Shown one piece after another: positions 1 through 9,617 of a stretch of DNA of 64,000 bases. Under the pieces are notes generated by a model, which did no database searches, was not told the origin of the DNA, and worked only from the letters and a program-made list of their open reading frames with translations. Where the stretch lies: positions 2,728,001 through 2,792,000 of the forward strand of contig OW818666.1 in the NCBI GenBank assembly GCA_942493035.1, given 5' to 3'. Position 1 is the first letter of the stretch, and each line of letters begins with the position of its first letter. This DNA is from WRGT01 sp942493035. GTDB lineage: Bacteria; Spirochaetota; UBA4802; UBA5550. The translations under genes were made by a program, and so were the position numbers.

Positions 1-58
1 GGGGCGGTGCCCCCGTAATCCCCCATTTTCAGCGTATGTAAAGTATACGCCTCAAAAA
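1..58. repeat. family C repeat, truncated by the window edge
   Basis: The window opens inside a GC-rich structured element: a run of Cs and Gs reading as the complement of GGGGGATTACGGGGGCA, then GCGTATGT-AAA-GTATACGC (33-50), an imperfect short hairpin. It resembles, in reverse orientation, the family C copies near 200, 9690, 21142 and 32690. Noncoding. Confidence 0.6.
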
Positions 59-185
59 AATAATTCGCTACATCCCATTTCTAACGGGAATTGCATGGTT
101 AAATAAAACAGATTATTACTCATTGTCAAACAATTAAAAAAGTCTTGAAATTACTTCAGGGAAATATTTCATAGTTAATTAGTCT

Positions 186-245
186 GCAATTTATTTTCAG
201 TATGCGAATGCTCCGCATACGCGTGGATGGTGGACTACGGCACGG
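186..245. repeat. family C repeat upstream of neuB
   Basis: AATTTATTTTCAG leads into a hairpin with arms GTATGCG (200-206) and CGCATAC (214-220), followed by a G-rich tail. The same order (TTATTTTCAG, hairpin, GGGGGATT tail) occurs before the decarboxylase near 9690. It occupies the 5' region of neuB, so it may lie in that transcript's leader. Confidence 0.6.
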
Positions 246-298
246 CTTAAAGTGATGTGCCGGGAAATAGTAGTTTAAATTTTATTCTGCGGGAAATA

Positions 299-1330
299 AT
301 GTTAAATAATATTTTTAATAATAAAAAAATTGTATTCATTGCCGAAATAGGGCTTAATCATAATGGTGATGCCGGACTGGCTGAAGAGACGATTGTCAAA
401 GCTGCTGAAGCCGGTGCTGATGCGGTCAAGTTCCAGACCTTTATCCCGGAGAAGATGAACTCACCCTATACTTCATCACTGCTGAAATCGGGAGAAGAGA
501 TAAATCCCGATTACGGAATTATCGATTTTTTTAAAAAATTTTCATTCACAGAGACTCAATGGAAAAGACTTAAATCGGTATCTGAAAAATGCCGAACTGA
601 GTTTTTTTCTGCACCATTTGATGCTGAATCGGTGGAGCTTCTGGAGAGACTGAATGTCAGACTCTATAAAATCGCTTCATCGGAAGTGACAAACACCCCT
701 CTGATCAGAAAAATCGGAGCTACTAAAAAACCTGTACTCCTCTCAACAGGAATGACCTCAGAGAGTGATATTGAAATATCTTTAAAAAATCTCAAAGAAT
801 CGGGAAATACCGAAACTCATCTTCTTCATTGTGTTTCACTCTACCCTGCTGCAAAAAATGAAGCTAACCTTATGCGTATTACTTCACTAAGAGATAGATT
901 CAAAATACCTGTGGGACTGTCCGATCACACTGGAGATTATCAGTCAGCAGTAATTGCAGCAGCTCTAGGTGCGACTGTTATCGAAAAACATTTTATGATT
1001 GATAAAGATCAGGACTGCCCGGATAAGGATGTATCGCTGACCACTGAAAATTTCAGAGAGATGATAAATAAAGTAAATGAAACTCTTGCAATGCTTGGCG
1101 AGGGTGTTATCCCCTATTCCGGACGCGAGACAGATACTGCACGTGCTGCAAGAAAAAGTCTCTTTGCTTCAAAAAGAATCAGCGCAGATGAAATTCTCAC
1201 TGCAGATTCAATAATAGCACTCAGGCCCGGAACCGGAATATCTCCGAATATGATAGATGATATCACAGGGAAGAGATCGAAAGTTGACATAGATGAAGGC
1301 TCACTCCTTAAATGGGAATATTTTGAATAA
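299..1330 (+). CDS. neuB: N-acetylneuraminate (sialic acid) synthase family protein
   Basis: Condenses phosphoenolpyruvate with an N-acetyl-hexosamine to make a nonulosonic acid (sialic, legionaminic or pseudaminic type) for surface glycans. The 343-residue protein has the NeuB TIM barrel, with EIGLNHNGD near residue 16, VKFQTF, the LSDHT motif and IEKHFMIDKD near residue 235, and ends in a SAF (antifreeze-like) domain from about residue 275 containing RPGTGISP. The length is normal for the family. I place the start at the ATG at 299, preceded by GGGAA, rather than the upstream in-frame GTG at 257, because family homology begins just after it. The exact sugar cannot be told: no neighbouring epimerase, cytidylyltransferase or glycosyltransferase is in view, so the gene looks detached from a nonulosonate locus. 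A lipoprotein gene follows 12 bp downstream and may be co-transcribed. Confidence 0.9.
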   Translation: MLNNIFNNKKIVFIAEIGLNHNGDAGLAEETIVKAAEAGADAVKFQTFIPEKMNSPYTSSLLKSGEEINPDYGIIDFFKKFSFTETQWKRLKSVSEKCRTEFFSAPFDAESVELLERLNVRLYKIASSEVTNTPLIRKIGATKKPVLLSTGMTSESDIEISLKNLKESGNTETHLLHCVSLYPAAKNEANLMRITSLRDRFKIPVGLSDHTGDYQSAVIAAALGATVIEKHFMIDKDQDCPDKDVSLTTENFREMINKVNETLAMLGEGVIPYSGRETDTARAARKSLFASKRISADEILTADSIIALRPGTGISPNMIDDITGKRSKVDIDEGSLLKWEYFE

Positions 1331-1342
1331 ACGGAGCATATA

Positions 1343-1846
1343 ATGCGTACTAAATTAATTCTAATGATGTTTTTAACTCTTCTTCTGGTTCAATGCCAGT
1401 CACCCATGTGGAACAGAATTACAAAAACTGAAAGTAAACTCTATACAGATGCGGAAAAAATAATGCTGAATGAAATTACAGCTTCGATAGACTGCAGATA
1501 CGGTTTTGATCCCGACCTGGAACTGGATTATATTTTCAAAGCCGGCAAAATGTCAGATCAGGAGATACAGGCAAAAGCTCCCGGGATGAAAAAGGTTCTC
1601 GCTAAATATAAGTCCGAAGAGATTATTAATTTTTACGGAAAAATAGTTCATATGAGAGACGCGCAGGTATCAGAAATGAATTATTACCGGCAGGATGAGG
1701 AGTGGGAGGATGCAACTTATATTCAGAAATACCTCCTCCCCGAGGCGGAACTCTTCCTGGACATACTTGAAAAAAATATGATGCAGGTGAATCCGTCATA
1801 CAGCGAAGCGATAAATAAAATAAAGACAAAGAATATTCTGAAATAA
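1343..1846 (+). CDS. hypothetical lipoprotein
   Basis: Unrecognised 167-residue protein. A short signal peptide (MRTKLILMMFLTLLLVQC) ends in a lipobox with Cys18, so it should be a lipidated envelope protein. The mature part is mostly helical and charged, with several Tyr/Glu-rich stretches and no catalytic motif I recognise. The ATG is preceded by GGAG and lies 12 bp after neuB, suggesting co-transcription, but the context gives no clear function. A G+A-rich segment near 1700 creates an antisense open frame that is only a shadow. Confidence 0.7.
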   Translation: MRTKLILMMFLTLLLVQCQSPMWNRITKTESKLYTDAEKIMLNEITASIDCRYGFDPDLELDYIFKAGKMSDQEIQAKAPGMKKVLAKYKSEEIINFYGKIVHMRDAQVSEMNYYRQDEEWEDATYIQKYLLPEAELFLDILEKNMMQVNPSYSEAINKIKTKNILK

Positions 1847-1974
1847 ATACCGGAAAAGAGATATTTCAGATCATAATCAAACAGTGCGGATTGTCTTCTG
1901 CTTTGTACATCAAGTTACAGAGAAGGCAATTCAGCAGAATCACTTAAAAAATTTCCAATTTTAAAATATTACCA

Positions 1975-2144
1975 ATATTTATTCTTTAACTTTTCTAAAG
2001 TGCAGTCTCAATAACTCAATATTTACAGGGTCTAAGAGGCGGTAGCCCCTTTGTAAGCCCCGCAGGGCTCACTGCGGTCCCGGAAACGAAGTTTTTGGGA
2101 CCGCCCTAAAGTAAAAAAATTATATTTAGGAATAATTACTTAAA
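1975..2144. repeat. family A repeat with enlarged core
   Basis: The left end TATTTATTCTTTAAC and right end TATATTTAGGAATAATTACT match family A termini, but the usual GGCGG hairpin is replaced by a longer GC-rich core (about 2035-2107) containing GGCGGTAGCCCC and an imperfect GGTCCC/GGGACC fold. It fills most of the 374-bp gap 1847-2220; nothing else is visible there. Confidence 0.65.
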
Positions 2145-2220
2145 TATTAAACAGAAGTACTTGAGAAAAACAGTTTTCTTTTCGATTATAGTTATATACC
2201 ATATTAAAGAGAGACCCTTC

Positions 2221-3240
2221 GTGAAAAAAAATCTTATCACCATATTAATCTCAGCACTGCTCATTTTCACTTTTGCAGCCCCATCTTACTCAAACGGAGT
2301 TTACATTCTCTGCTACCATGCTTTTCTTGAGAAAAAAGACCCTTACTCTTTTTCGACCGATCAGTTCAGAGAGCAGCTTAATAAATTGAAAAGCAGCGGA
2401 TTTACATTTGTTACTTTTGAAGATGTTATTAATAATAAAATCACAGGAAATAAAAATATCCTCATCAGCATTGACGACGGTAATAAAAGCGTTTACGATG
2501 CATACTATTCAATTATGAAGCCTATGGGGATTAAACCGCTGCTGGGAATCTATCCTGCAATAATTGGAAGAATGAAATACGCGATGACATGGGAAGAGGT
2601 AAAGCGTCTTTCAGATGATGGATGCTACATAGCTTCGCACGGATATCATCACATGTTTTTGTCAGAAAAATATTATAATCAGGAACCTGCCAGTTTCAAA
2701 AAAGAGATCTATCTGTCAAAAAAAGTACTGGAAGAGAAACTGAACCGTAAAATTGAAGCAATGGTTTATCCATTCGGAGTAAACAGCCCTATTGCAATTG
2801 AAGAATTAAAGAATGCCGGATACAAATATGGTATGACCATAATACAGGGGAGAGAATCGCTCCCGTCAAAAGATAACTTTCAGATTCACCGTTACCTTAT
2901 GACTAAGCCGGGACAGAAAGGTGTTATCGGATATATTACAAAAAATGCAGGAAATGTGCAGTCTGCTGATGCATCCGGGACTTCAGACACCTCGGAATAT
3001 GGTAAAAGCAGTAACGGATCAAGAAAACTATCTCTGATGAGTTATCCCGATCAGATCAGAAAATTTATGACAACTGATGTAATTGCACCTCCGGTTAAAA
3101 TCGAAGCTGAAAAGCAGAAAAAAGTTAAATTTAAACCGTTTGTTCATCCGTCAAAAACATCAGGGAATTCAAAAAATAAGAACAAAAAAGTATCCGCCAA
3201 AAATGAAAAAAAAAACCATCGGAAGAAGAAGACAGTATAA
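2221..3240 (+). CDS. secreted polysaccharide deacetylase (NodB domain)
   Basis: Predicted exported carbohydrate esterase family 4 enzyme that removes N-acetyl groups from a cell-surface polysaccharide or peptidoglycan. The 339-residue protein starts at GTG 2221, which has GAGAG about 8 bp upstream and gives a clean signal peptide ending near PSYSNG; a TTG 60 bp upstream would add an implausible leader. NodB motifs are visible: SIDDGNKS (motif 1, with Ile instead of the usual Phe), SHGYHHM (the H-x-x-H metal ligands) and MVYPFG. After the catalytic domain come a Ser/Gly linker and a strongly basic tail (about the last 45 residues, rich in Lys/Asn), which could bind anionic envelope polymers. 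It stands alone between repeat elements; the substrate is unknown. Confidence 0.82.
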   Translation: MKKNLITILISALLIFTFAAPSYSNGVYILCYHAFLEKKDPYSFSTDQFREQLNKLKSSGFTFVTFEDVINNKITGNKNILISIDDGNKSVYDAYYSIMKPMGIKPLLGIYPAIIGRMKYAMTWEEVKRLSDDGCYIASHGYHHMFLSEKYYNQEPASFKKEIYLSKKVLEEKLNRKIEAMVYPFGVNSPIAIEELKNAGYKYGMTIIQGRESLPSKDNFQIHRYLMTKPGQKGVIGYITKNAGNVQSADASGTSDTSEYGKSSNGSRKLSLMSYPDQIRKFMTTDVIAPPVKIEAEKQKKVKFKPFVHPSKTSGNSKNKNKKVSAKNEKKNHRKKKTV

Positions 3241-3572
3241 ATCAGAATTCTCAGAAAAAATGGCCGGACTTTAAAGTGATGTACTTCTCAGTACTGACAA
3301 AATGGTCCGGCTATGTTCACTATATAAAAATTCGAACAATGCTTAACTTTGAAACTCTGAAAATAAAAGCGATGAAGTTCTTCAGCTGAATTCATAATAA
3401 TTTTTATTTTGTTTTATGAGAGTCCGCAAAACCCCGTTTTATTGACGACAGAGAGGCCTCCGGAGCTTACAGAACCGTTATCCCACATACCCCCGGCAAA
3501 TTATTATATTTACGCTCTTTTCCTTGACATTTTGTATTTTACTTTTAACAATAACAAACATATAATTTAAAT
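3241..3572. other. intergenic region without a supported gene
   Basis: AT-rich spacer after the deacetylase gene. Near 3262-3312 there is a weak dyad (TGGCCGGA ... TGGTCCGGC) that could act as its terminator. A TTGACA at 3524-3529 might be a -35 element for the downstream operon, but the matching -10 is poor and family A and B material lies in between. Confidence 0.4.
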
Positions 3573-3694
3573 CAGTATTTACTACTCAACTTTTATAAAG
3601 TAAAAAAACTCTATTATCCCCGCCGCCGAAGGCGGCGAGGATATTTAATTTTTGTTTTTTTACACTTAAAATTATATTTAAGAATGATTACTGA
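3573..3694. repeat. family A repeat
   Basis: Outer ends CAGTATTTACTACTCAAC and TTTAAGAATGATTACTGAA flank a central hairpin (3616-3642, arms ATCC/CGCCGCC and GGCGGCG/GGAT, loop GAA). Same orientation as the copy at 51077. A weak family B-like end (CTCATAAGCC) follows near 3720. Confidence 0.75.
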
Positions 3695-3819
3695 ATTATA
3701 ATCACAGTTTAAATATCTACTCATAAGCCGTAAGTGGCGGACACATATAATTTATCTTTTTCTACTGATTATCGGGCTGAACAGAATGGAAGCAAAATAA
3801 CTGATACTGGAGTAAAACT

Positions 3820-5611
3820 ATGCTGCTCGGGATAGATGTAGGGGGGACTCATACTGACGCCGTTCTCATAGGTGAAAATGGTATTGAATCCACCTTTAAA
3901 GCCAAAACTGATACTCAAAATCTGCTCCATACAGTTACAACAGCACTGAAACAGGTCACTTCCGGAATTGATGTAAAAAAAATTAAAAATATAAACCTCA
4001 GTACAACTCTCTCAACTAATGCCATCATTGAAAATAAGCTGGAAAAAACAGCGCTTTTTTTATCATCCGGTCCGGGGATCGATCCTGAAAATTTCATATT
4101 AGGAGAAAATACATATATCCTCGATGGCTCCATTAATCATCGCGGCACAGAGGTACTAAAACTAGACTTATCCTCTCTGCAAAAAAATATAGATGTCTGC
4201 ATTAACGATAATATAAAAGTTTTAGGTTATTTTAGGAGAAAATACATATATCCTCGATGGCTCCATTAATCATCGCGGCACAGAGGTACTAAAACTAGAC
4301 TTATCCTCTCTGCAAAAAAATATAGATGTCTGCATTAACGATAATATAAAAGTTTTCGCAGCCGTTACTAAATTCTCAACTAGAAACAGCATCCATGAAT
4401 CAGCCATAGCTGCTTCAATTAAAGACCACGCTGAATTTATTACAGAGGGGCACAATCTGTCCAGCCAGCTCAATTTCCCGAGAAGGGCCGCAACAGCATA
4501 TTACAACTCCGCAGTATGGAGAATCTACTCGAATTTTTTATCAGCTATTATTGAATCTCTAAAAGCCATGGGGATTGATGCACCGGTGAATATTCTCAAA
4601 GCTGACGGAGGAACAATGCCAGCCGAAATATCTAAAACACTCCCGGTGGAATCCATACTCTCCGGACCGGCTGCGAGTATAATGGGGATAGTTGCGCTGA
4701 ATAGAATTACAGAGGATGCCGTAATTCTTGATATCGGGGGGACAACAACTGATATAGCTATTTTTGCTTCAGGAGCTCCGCTCATGGAGAGAGAAGGTAT
4801 ATTACTTGAAGGTACCCCGACACTGGTACGCTCACTTCAGAACAGGTCCATTGGTATCGGCGGAGATTCGGCCATTACAGTTTTAAACGGAGAAGTTAAA
4901 ACCGGTCCTGAAAGAAAGGGACCATGTTCTGCGGAAGGAGGAGAACATCCTACACTTGTTGATGCCCTGAATTTTACAGGTGTAATAAACTATCAGAATA
5001 AAGAGAGATCTGTTGAGCAGATAAAACTTCTGGCTCAACAGAATAAACTCTCTCCGAAAGAACTGGCGGAAAAGGCAATAGCTTTCAGCGTCAAAAAAAT
5101 AAAGGATGAGATAAACCGTCTGCTTACTGAGATAAACCAGAAACCGGTCTACACTATTCATGAAATGCTGCAGGGGAAGAAAGTTGTCCCGAAAAAGATA
5201 TATATAATCGGCGGACCTGCGGCAGCACTTGCGAAGATAATGAAAGGTGACACCGAAATTGTAGTACCGGAAAATTATAATGTAGCAAATGCAATTGGAG
5301 CTGCGCTTGCAAGAACAACATTTGAAACTGAGCTCTTTTCAGATACGGGGAAAGAGAAAATGGTTATTCCGAATCTCGGAATTGAAGAGAAAGTTTCCCG
5401 AAGATACTCACTCAGCGAAGCGGAAGATGACGTTATTGCACATACGCGGAAATATCTTGAAACCTCCGGCTACAAAGATAAAGATCTTAAAATTGACATT
5501 GTTGAATCAACCAGTTTCCGCATGATTGACGATTATTACGCTTCGGGGAATGACATAAGAGTTAAATGTCAGATCAGACCCGGAGTAGTAATGAATCTGC
5601 ACAAACAGTAA
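3820..5611 (+). pseudogene. hydantoinase/oxoprolinase family protein, interrupted by tandem duplication
   Basis: HyuA-type ATP-dependent hydantoinase/oxoprolinase in two frames. The first part (from ATG 3820) has the nucleotide-binding N-terminus GIDVGGTHTDAVLI and LSTTLSTNAI; the second, in the next frame, has ILSGPAAS, ILDIGGTTTDIAI, IGIGGDSAI and IIGGPAAAL. A 125-bp segment (4099-4223) is repeated exactly at 4232-4356, a period of 133 bp, which shifts the frame by one and causes a stop at 4267-4269. Removing one period joins the frames into a plausible 552-residue protein, continuous through KVFAAVTKFST and SIHESAIAASIKDH. The family often runs to 650-700 residues, so even the repaired form is compact. 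The HDAC-like gene begins 11 bp after its stop, suggesting one operon. The break may be a real recent inactivation, a phase-variable state, or an assembly error. Confidence 0.8.
4099..4356. repeat. 125-bp direct tandem duplication inside hyuA-like gene
   Basis: Two identical 125-bp copies, 4099-4223 and 4232-4356, separated by AGGTTATT. The 133-bp period is not a multiple of three, so it disrupts the reading frame. The perfect identity argues for a very recent event or an assembly artefact. Confidence 0.95.
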
Positions 5612-5622
5612 GGGGGAATCAT

Positions 5623-6948
5623 ATGCTTAAAGCGAAAAACAGACTGGGACTGGTTTTTTTCCCTGCATACGACTGGGCGATTTCCCCCACTCATCCGGAA
5701 AGAGAAGAGAGGCTACTCTATACTCAGGATCAGCTCCGCGAGGAGGGGGTCTTTGACATAGAGGGGATTGTCGAACTTAAACCTGATATTGCTACCGACG
5801 AGGACGTTATGCGTTCACACTTCTGTTTTCCCGATGTCCGGAGTGTAGTTACCCAATCACATATGATCTCCGCGGGTGGAGCGATCCGGGCAGCAAGAGC
5901 TGTACTTGACGGAGAAGTTGACCGTGCATTTGCGCTTGTCCGACCTCCGGGGCATCATGCAATGAAGTGCGTTCATGGAAACAGAGGTTTCTGCAACATT
6001 AACAATGAGTCTATAATGGTTGAATATATACGGGAAAAATACGGAAAGAGACGAATAGCGATTGTAGATACGGACTGTCATCATGGAGACGGAACACAGG
6101 ATATATTCTGGCACGATCCCGATGTTCTGTTTATATCACTTCATCAGGATGGAAGAACACTCTATCCCGGATCCGGGCATATGAGAGAACTTGGCGGACC
6201 GAATGCCAGAGGGAAAACAATCAACATTCCGCTCCCGCCGAATACATCCGAAGAGGGTTTTATTTATACAATCGACAATATGGTGATGCCTATACTTGAT
6301 CACTTTAAGCCTGAAATAATTATTAATTCAGCCGGTCAGGACAATCACTATACAGATCCGATTACAAACATGAATTTCACAGCTCATGGTTATGCTCTAC
6401 TGAACGAAAAGCTCAACCCTCACATTGCTGTTCTTGAAGGGGGATACTCAATTCAGGGTGCACTCCCCTATGTCAATCTGGGTATTGTACTTGCTATGGC
6501 CGGGCTCGACTATTCTCACGTAAAGGAACCCGATTACGATATAAATTACTCTCCTCAGGAGGATGAAATAACTCAGTATATTACCAGACTGAAAGAACCG
6601 GTACTTAATAATTATTTTAATCCCACCCCTGATATTGAACGAGCACCAGTAGGGCAATTCACTGTAAGACATAAAAATATTTACTATGACACAGATGGAA
6701 TTCAGGAGAGTCAGAAAGAACAGATAATGACATGCAAAGACTGCCGCGGTCTGCTTGTGATAGAGTCAACAGCCTCCATTCACCCGACATGTGTCGGCAT
6801 AGAGATACCTGTTGACGGATGTAAAAGATGCCAGTCTGAGGGTTATAAAATATATGAAAAAGCAGTTAAATCGAAGCAGTACATTTCGGTACAGCTGACA
6901 GATAGAGTAAAGAAAGTTTATCAGAGAGTTAAAGATCCGAATTATTGA
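5623..6948 (+). CDS. histone deacetylase/acetoin-utilisation-type amidohydrolase with C-terminal CxxC tail
   Basis: Zinc amidohydrolase of the HDAC/AcuC/acetylpolyamine deacetylase superfamily, expected to remove acyl groups from an amine. The start is ATG 5623 after AGGGGGAA; an in-frame upstream ATG (5566) overlaps the previous gene and is unlikely. Catalytic features: RPPGHHAM (tandem His), GFCNINN, DTDCHHGDGTQ (metal Asp/His), SLHQDG, SAGQDNH and LEGGYS. The Asp of the usual GxDxH zinc-binding stretch is retained (AGQDNHYTD). The core ends near residue 310. An extra 130 residues follow, including CKDC, HPTC and CKRC, suggesting a small metal-binding appendage. It lies 11 bp after the hydantoinase-like gene; an amide/imide degradation partnership is plausible but unproven. 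Substrate unknown. Confidence 0.85.
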   Translation: MLKAKNRLGLVFFPAYDWAISPTHPEREERLLYTQDQLREEGVFDIEGIVELKPDIATDEDVMRSHFCFPDVRSVVTQSHMISAGGAIRAARAVLDGEVDRAFALVRPPGHHAMKCVHGNRGFCNINNESIMVEYIREKYGKRRIAIVDTDCHHGDGTQDIFWHDPDVLFISLHQDGRTLYPGSGHMRELGGPNARGKTINIPLPPNTSEEGFIYTIDNMVMPILDHFKPEIIINSAGQDNHYTDPITNMNFTAHGYALLNEKLNPHIAVLEGGYSIQGALPYVNLGIVLAMAGLDYSHVKEPDYDINYSPQEDEITQYITRLKEPVLNNYFNPTPDIERAPVGQFTVRHKNIYYDTDGIQESQKEQIMTCKDCRGLLVIESTASIHPTCVGIEIPVDGCKRCQSEGYKIYEKAVKSKQYISVQLTDRVKKVYQRVKDPNY

Positions 6949-6956
6949 GGTTAAAA

Positions 6957-7098
6957 ATAGTCCGCCCCACTATCCGCCCCCTCTGCCCTACCGGGCATCT
7001 CCCCCCATAAATGGGGGGAGAGAAACATGGAATTTTCCGAGTTTCCCTTTCCCCCATTTACGGGGGAAAGGTGCCCGATAGGGCGGATAGTTACAGGC
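6957..7098. repeat. family F MITE-like inverted-repeat element
   Basis: Outer arms CTATCCGCCC and GGGCGGATAG enclose two perfect hairpins: arms CTCCCCCCAT/ATGGGGGGAG (6999-7020) and TTTCCCCCATTTACGGGGGAAA-type arms (7048-7069), with GGGCAT/GTGCCC inside the ends. It resembles the element at 40424-40574. It sits between convergent genes and may terminate both. No ORF of its own. Confidence 0.75.
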
Positions 7099-7114
7099 TG
7101 GACGCTACATTCAA

Positions 7115-9283
7115 TTATATAATAAAAAGCATCTCCCAGAATTTCGGTATCGGCCAGAGTGAATCGTCCATGATTGTTTCCAGTTCATCAACCAGCTTAC
7201 GGAGATCATCCATCTCAACTTTTACTTTATTGCAGAAGTATTCAGCTTTTTCCTGTTCATGTTCAATCTTCTTTGCTTCGTCGCAACTGCATTTCTGAGC
7301 TGCAATTCCATTCTGTATTCCACTGATAAGAGTACTTACTTTTGTGAGCAGTTCTTTCTGAGGTTTAAGCAGACTGTCATCAACAAGACCCATTGCATTT
7401 TTAATAGATCCTGCAACTTCATTCTGATATTTGTATGCCGCAGGAAGTATCTGAGATGAAACTATACTGTAAAATGTTCTAGCTTCAATTTCAATCTTCT
7501 TGATATAGTTCTCAAGATGTATGTGATATCTTGAATAGAGCTCTACATTAGAAAGAACTTTATATTTCTCAAACAGATTCTTCGCTTTGTCAGTATTAAA
7601 TGACTTTAGTGATTCCGGTGTTGTCTTGTGATTCGGAAGACCTCTTTTTTCCGCCTCAGCGTACCACTCTGCTGAATAGTTATCTCCACCGAATACTACA
7701 GGTTTAACTACTTTTATTTCGCTCTGAATGAGATCCATAATAGTTTTCTTAAGATCACCTTTACCGGCTTTCTCAATCTTATCCGCAAGCTCATCCAGGC
7801 TCTCTGCAACGATCATGTTGATTACAGCAGCTGCAAGTGATATAGACTGAGATGATCCCACAGCTCTGAATTCAAATTTGTTTCCAGTGAAAGCGAATGG
7901 AGAAGTTCTGTTTCTGTCTGTATTATCCTTACTTACAACAGGGAGTGAAGCAAGACCTAAATCTATAAGTGCAGCATCCATATCTTTAAGTATTTCGCCT
8001 TTTTCTATTGCATTAAGGATTCTCTCAAGCTGCTCTCCAAGGAATACAGAGATAATTGCAGGGGGAGCCTCGTTAGCGCCGAGTCTGTGTTCGTTACCTG
8101 TAGTTGCAACAGTTGCACGGAGAAGATCACCATGTCGGTGTACTGCTTTGATTACAGCTATAAGGAAAACAAGGAACTGAATATTCTCAGTAGGAGTTTT
8201 CCCCGGATTAAGAAGATTTATTCCGTCATCTGTTCCGATTGACCAGTTAACGTGTTTACCTGAACCGTTTACTCCTGCAAAAGGTTTCTCGTGAAGCAGT
8301 GCCGCAAAATTGTGTCTTCTAGCGACTTTTTTCATTGTATCCATAAGCAGCTGGTTGTGGTCAACTGCAAGGTTTGCCTCTTCGAATATCGGAGCAATTT
8401 CAAACTGAGCAGGCGCAACTTCATTGTGTCTTGTTTTTGCCGGAATTCCGAGTTTAAAGAGCTCCTCATCAAAATCGTGCATGAAAGACTGAACTCTCTC
8501 TTTGATGCTTCCGAAGTACTGATCCTCAAGCTCCTGACCTTTAGCAGGTGCTGCACCTAAAAGTGTTCTTCCAGTTAGAATAAGATCCTGTCTTTTAATG
8601 TAAAAATTTCTGTCGATAAGAAAGTATTCCTGCTCAGGTCCCAGATTTGAAACTACTTTTTTTGAATGATCGTTTCCAAGAAGACGGAGCATTCTGATTG
8701 AACTTGCATTAACCGCTCTGACTGATCGAAGAAGAGGAGTCTTCTTATCAAGAGCTTCACCTGTATATGAAATATAAGCTGAAGGGATACAGAGAGTAAT
8801 ACCCAGACCATTCTTTCTGATAAACGCAGGACTTGACATATCCCATGCTGTATATCCGCGGGCTTCAAAAGTAGCTCTAATTCCGCCGCTTGGGAAGCTG
8901 GATGCATCCGGTTCGCTCTGTACAAGCTGAGACCCCGAAAATCTCTCTATTACTTCATGTGTACCTGAAAATTCAATAAACGCATCATGTTTCTCTGCAG
9001 TAGCACCAGTCATAGGCTGGAACCAGTGAGCAAAGTGAGTCGCACCGTTTTCCATTGCCCACTCTTTCATTGCATGAGCAACAGCGTTTGCAGTTTCAAT
9101 ATCAAGTTTGGTGTTCTCTTCAATACATGACATTAACTTCATGTATATTGATCTTGGAAGTTTCGCCTGCATTACACCTTTGTTGAAAGTATACTCTCCG
9201 AAAAAAGATGAAACCGGTTTCCTGTCCTTTTTCTCTTCAGATATTTTTTTTATCTGAGAAGCAGCATAATCGTTAGTTCTCAT
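7115..9283 (-). CDS. glnN: glutamine synthetase type III
   Basis: Makes glutamine from glutamate, ammonia and ATP; a cytosolic dodecamer and main route of ammonia assimilation. The 722-residue length and N-terminus (SSFFGEYTFNKGVM) are typical of the GSIII class, well over the 440-470 residues of GSI. Conserved motifs: GATHFAHWFQP, the metal/glutamate site LGPEQEYFL, KTRHNEVAPAQFE, the ATP-site segment VNGSGKHVNWS, and GNEHRLGANEAPPA. The C-terminal 150 residues are helical and charged as in other GSIII proteins. The start ATG has AGGGAG 9 bp upstream. It is transcribed alone, divergently from the PLP decarboxylase across a 445-bp spacer. No PII-like or regulator gene is adjacent. Confidence 0.95.
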   Translation of the reverse strand: MRTNDYAASQIKKISEEKKDRKPVSSFFGEYTFNKGVMQAKLPRSIYMKLMSCIEENTKLDIETANAVAHAMKEWAMENGATHFAHWFQPMTGATAEKHDAFIEFSGTHEVIERFSGSQLVQSEPDASSFPSGGIRATFEARGYTAWDMSSPAFIRKNGLGITLCIPSAYISYTGEALDKKTPLLRSVRAVNASSIRMLRLLGNDHSKKVVSNLGPEQEYFLIDRNFYIKRQDLILTGRTLLGAAPAKGQELEDQYFGSIKERVQSFMHDFDEELFKLGIPAKTRHNEVAPAQFEIAPIFEEANLAVDHNQLLMDTMKKVARRHNFAALLHEKPFAGVNGSGKHVNWSIGTDDGINLLNPGKTPTENIQFLVFLIAVIKAVHRHGDLLRATVATTGNEHRLGANEAPPAIISVFLGEQLERILNAIEKGEILKDMDAALIDLGLASLPVVSKDNTDRNRTSPFAFTGNKFEFRAVGSSQSISLAAAVINMIVAESLDELADKIEKAGKGDLKKTIMDLIQSEIKVVKPVVFGGDNYSAEWYAEAEKRGLPNHKTTPESLKSFNTDKAKNLFEKYKVLSNVELYSRYHIHLENYIKKIEIEARTFYSIVSSQILPAAYKYQNEVAGSIKNAMGLVDDSLLKPQKELLTKVSTLISGIQNGIAAQKCSCDEAKKIEHEQEKAEYFCNKVKVEMDDLRKLVDELETIMDDSLWPIPKFWEMLFII

Positions 9284-9327
9284 ATCTATTCTCCCTTAAA
9301 TCTAATTATTTACTAATTTAATAAGCC

Positions 9328-9356
9328 ATAAGAGTTTTTATTAATACTTATGTCAA
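9328..9356 (-). promoter_or_regulatory. candidate glnN promoter
   Basis: On the minus strand TTGACA (9356-9351) is followed after 17 bp by TCTTAT (9333-9328), about 45 bp before the glnN ATG. The -35 is perfect, the -10 is weak. No sigma-54 GG/GC pair was seen in this spacer. Confidence 0.35.
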
Positions 9357-9617
9357 ATTTTTGTTAAAGATAATTCCCTGTTAATAATTAAATTAACAAA
9401 TACTTAATACTTAACATGTTTGTAACTTATCAGGAATATCCGAAAAAATATCCTGCCCGATGCATACAGTTTACCGTAAAAAGTATTTTCATCTGCTTAA
9501 AAAATTACTTAAATGTTCTATAATGTATAACAGGTTTTTTAAATTTATTGGCAAGCAGAAAAAGGAATGTTTTATTACATAAATGTTAAAAAGAATAATC
9601 ACATTTGTTTAAAAGCA

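Noticed and set aside
3083..3274. Lys-rich ORF overlapping the deacetylase C-terminus
   Set aside because: Out-of-frame reading of the A-rich basic tail; no ribosome site.
7011..7298. ORF on the plus strand running from the family F element into glnN
   Set aside because: It starts in a hairpin repeat and is antisense to the conserved GSIII C-terminus.
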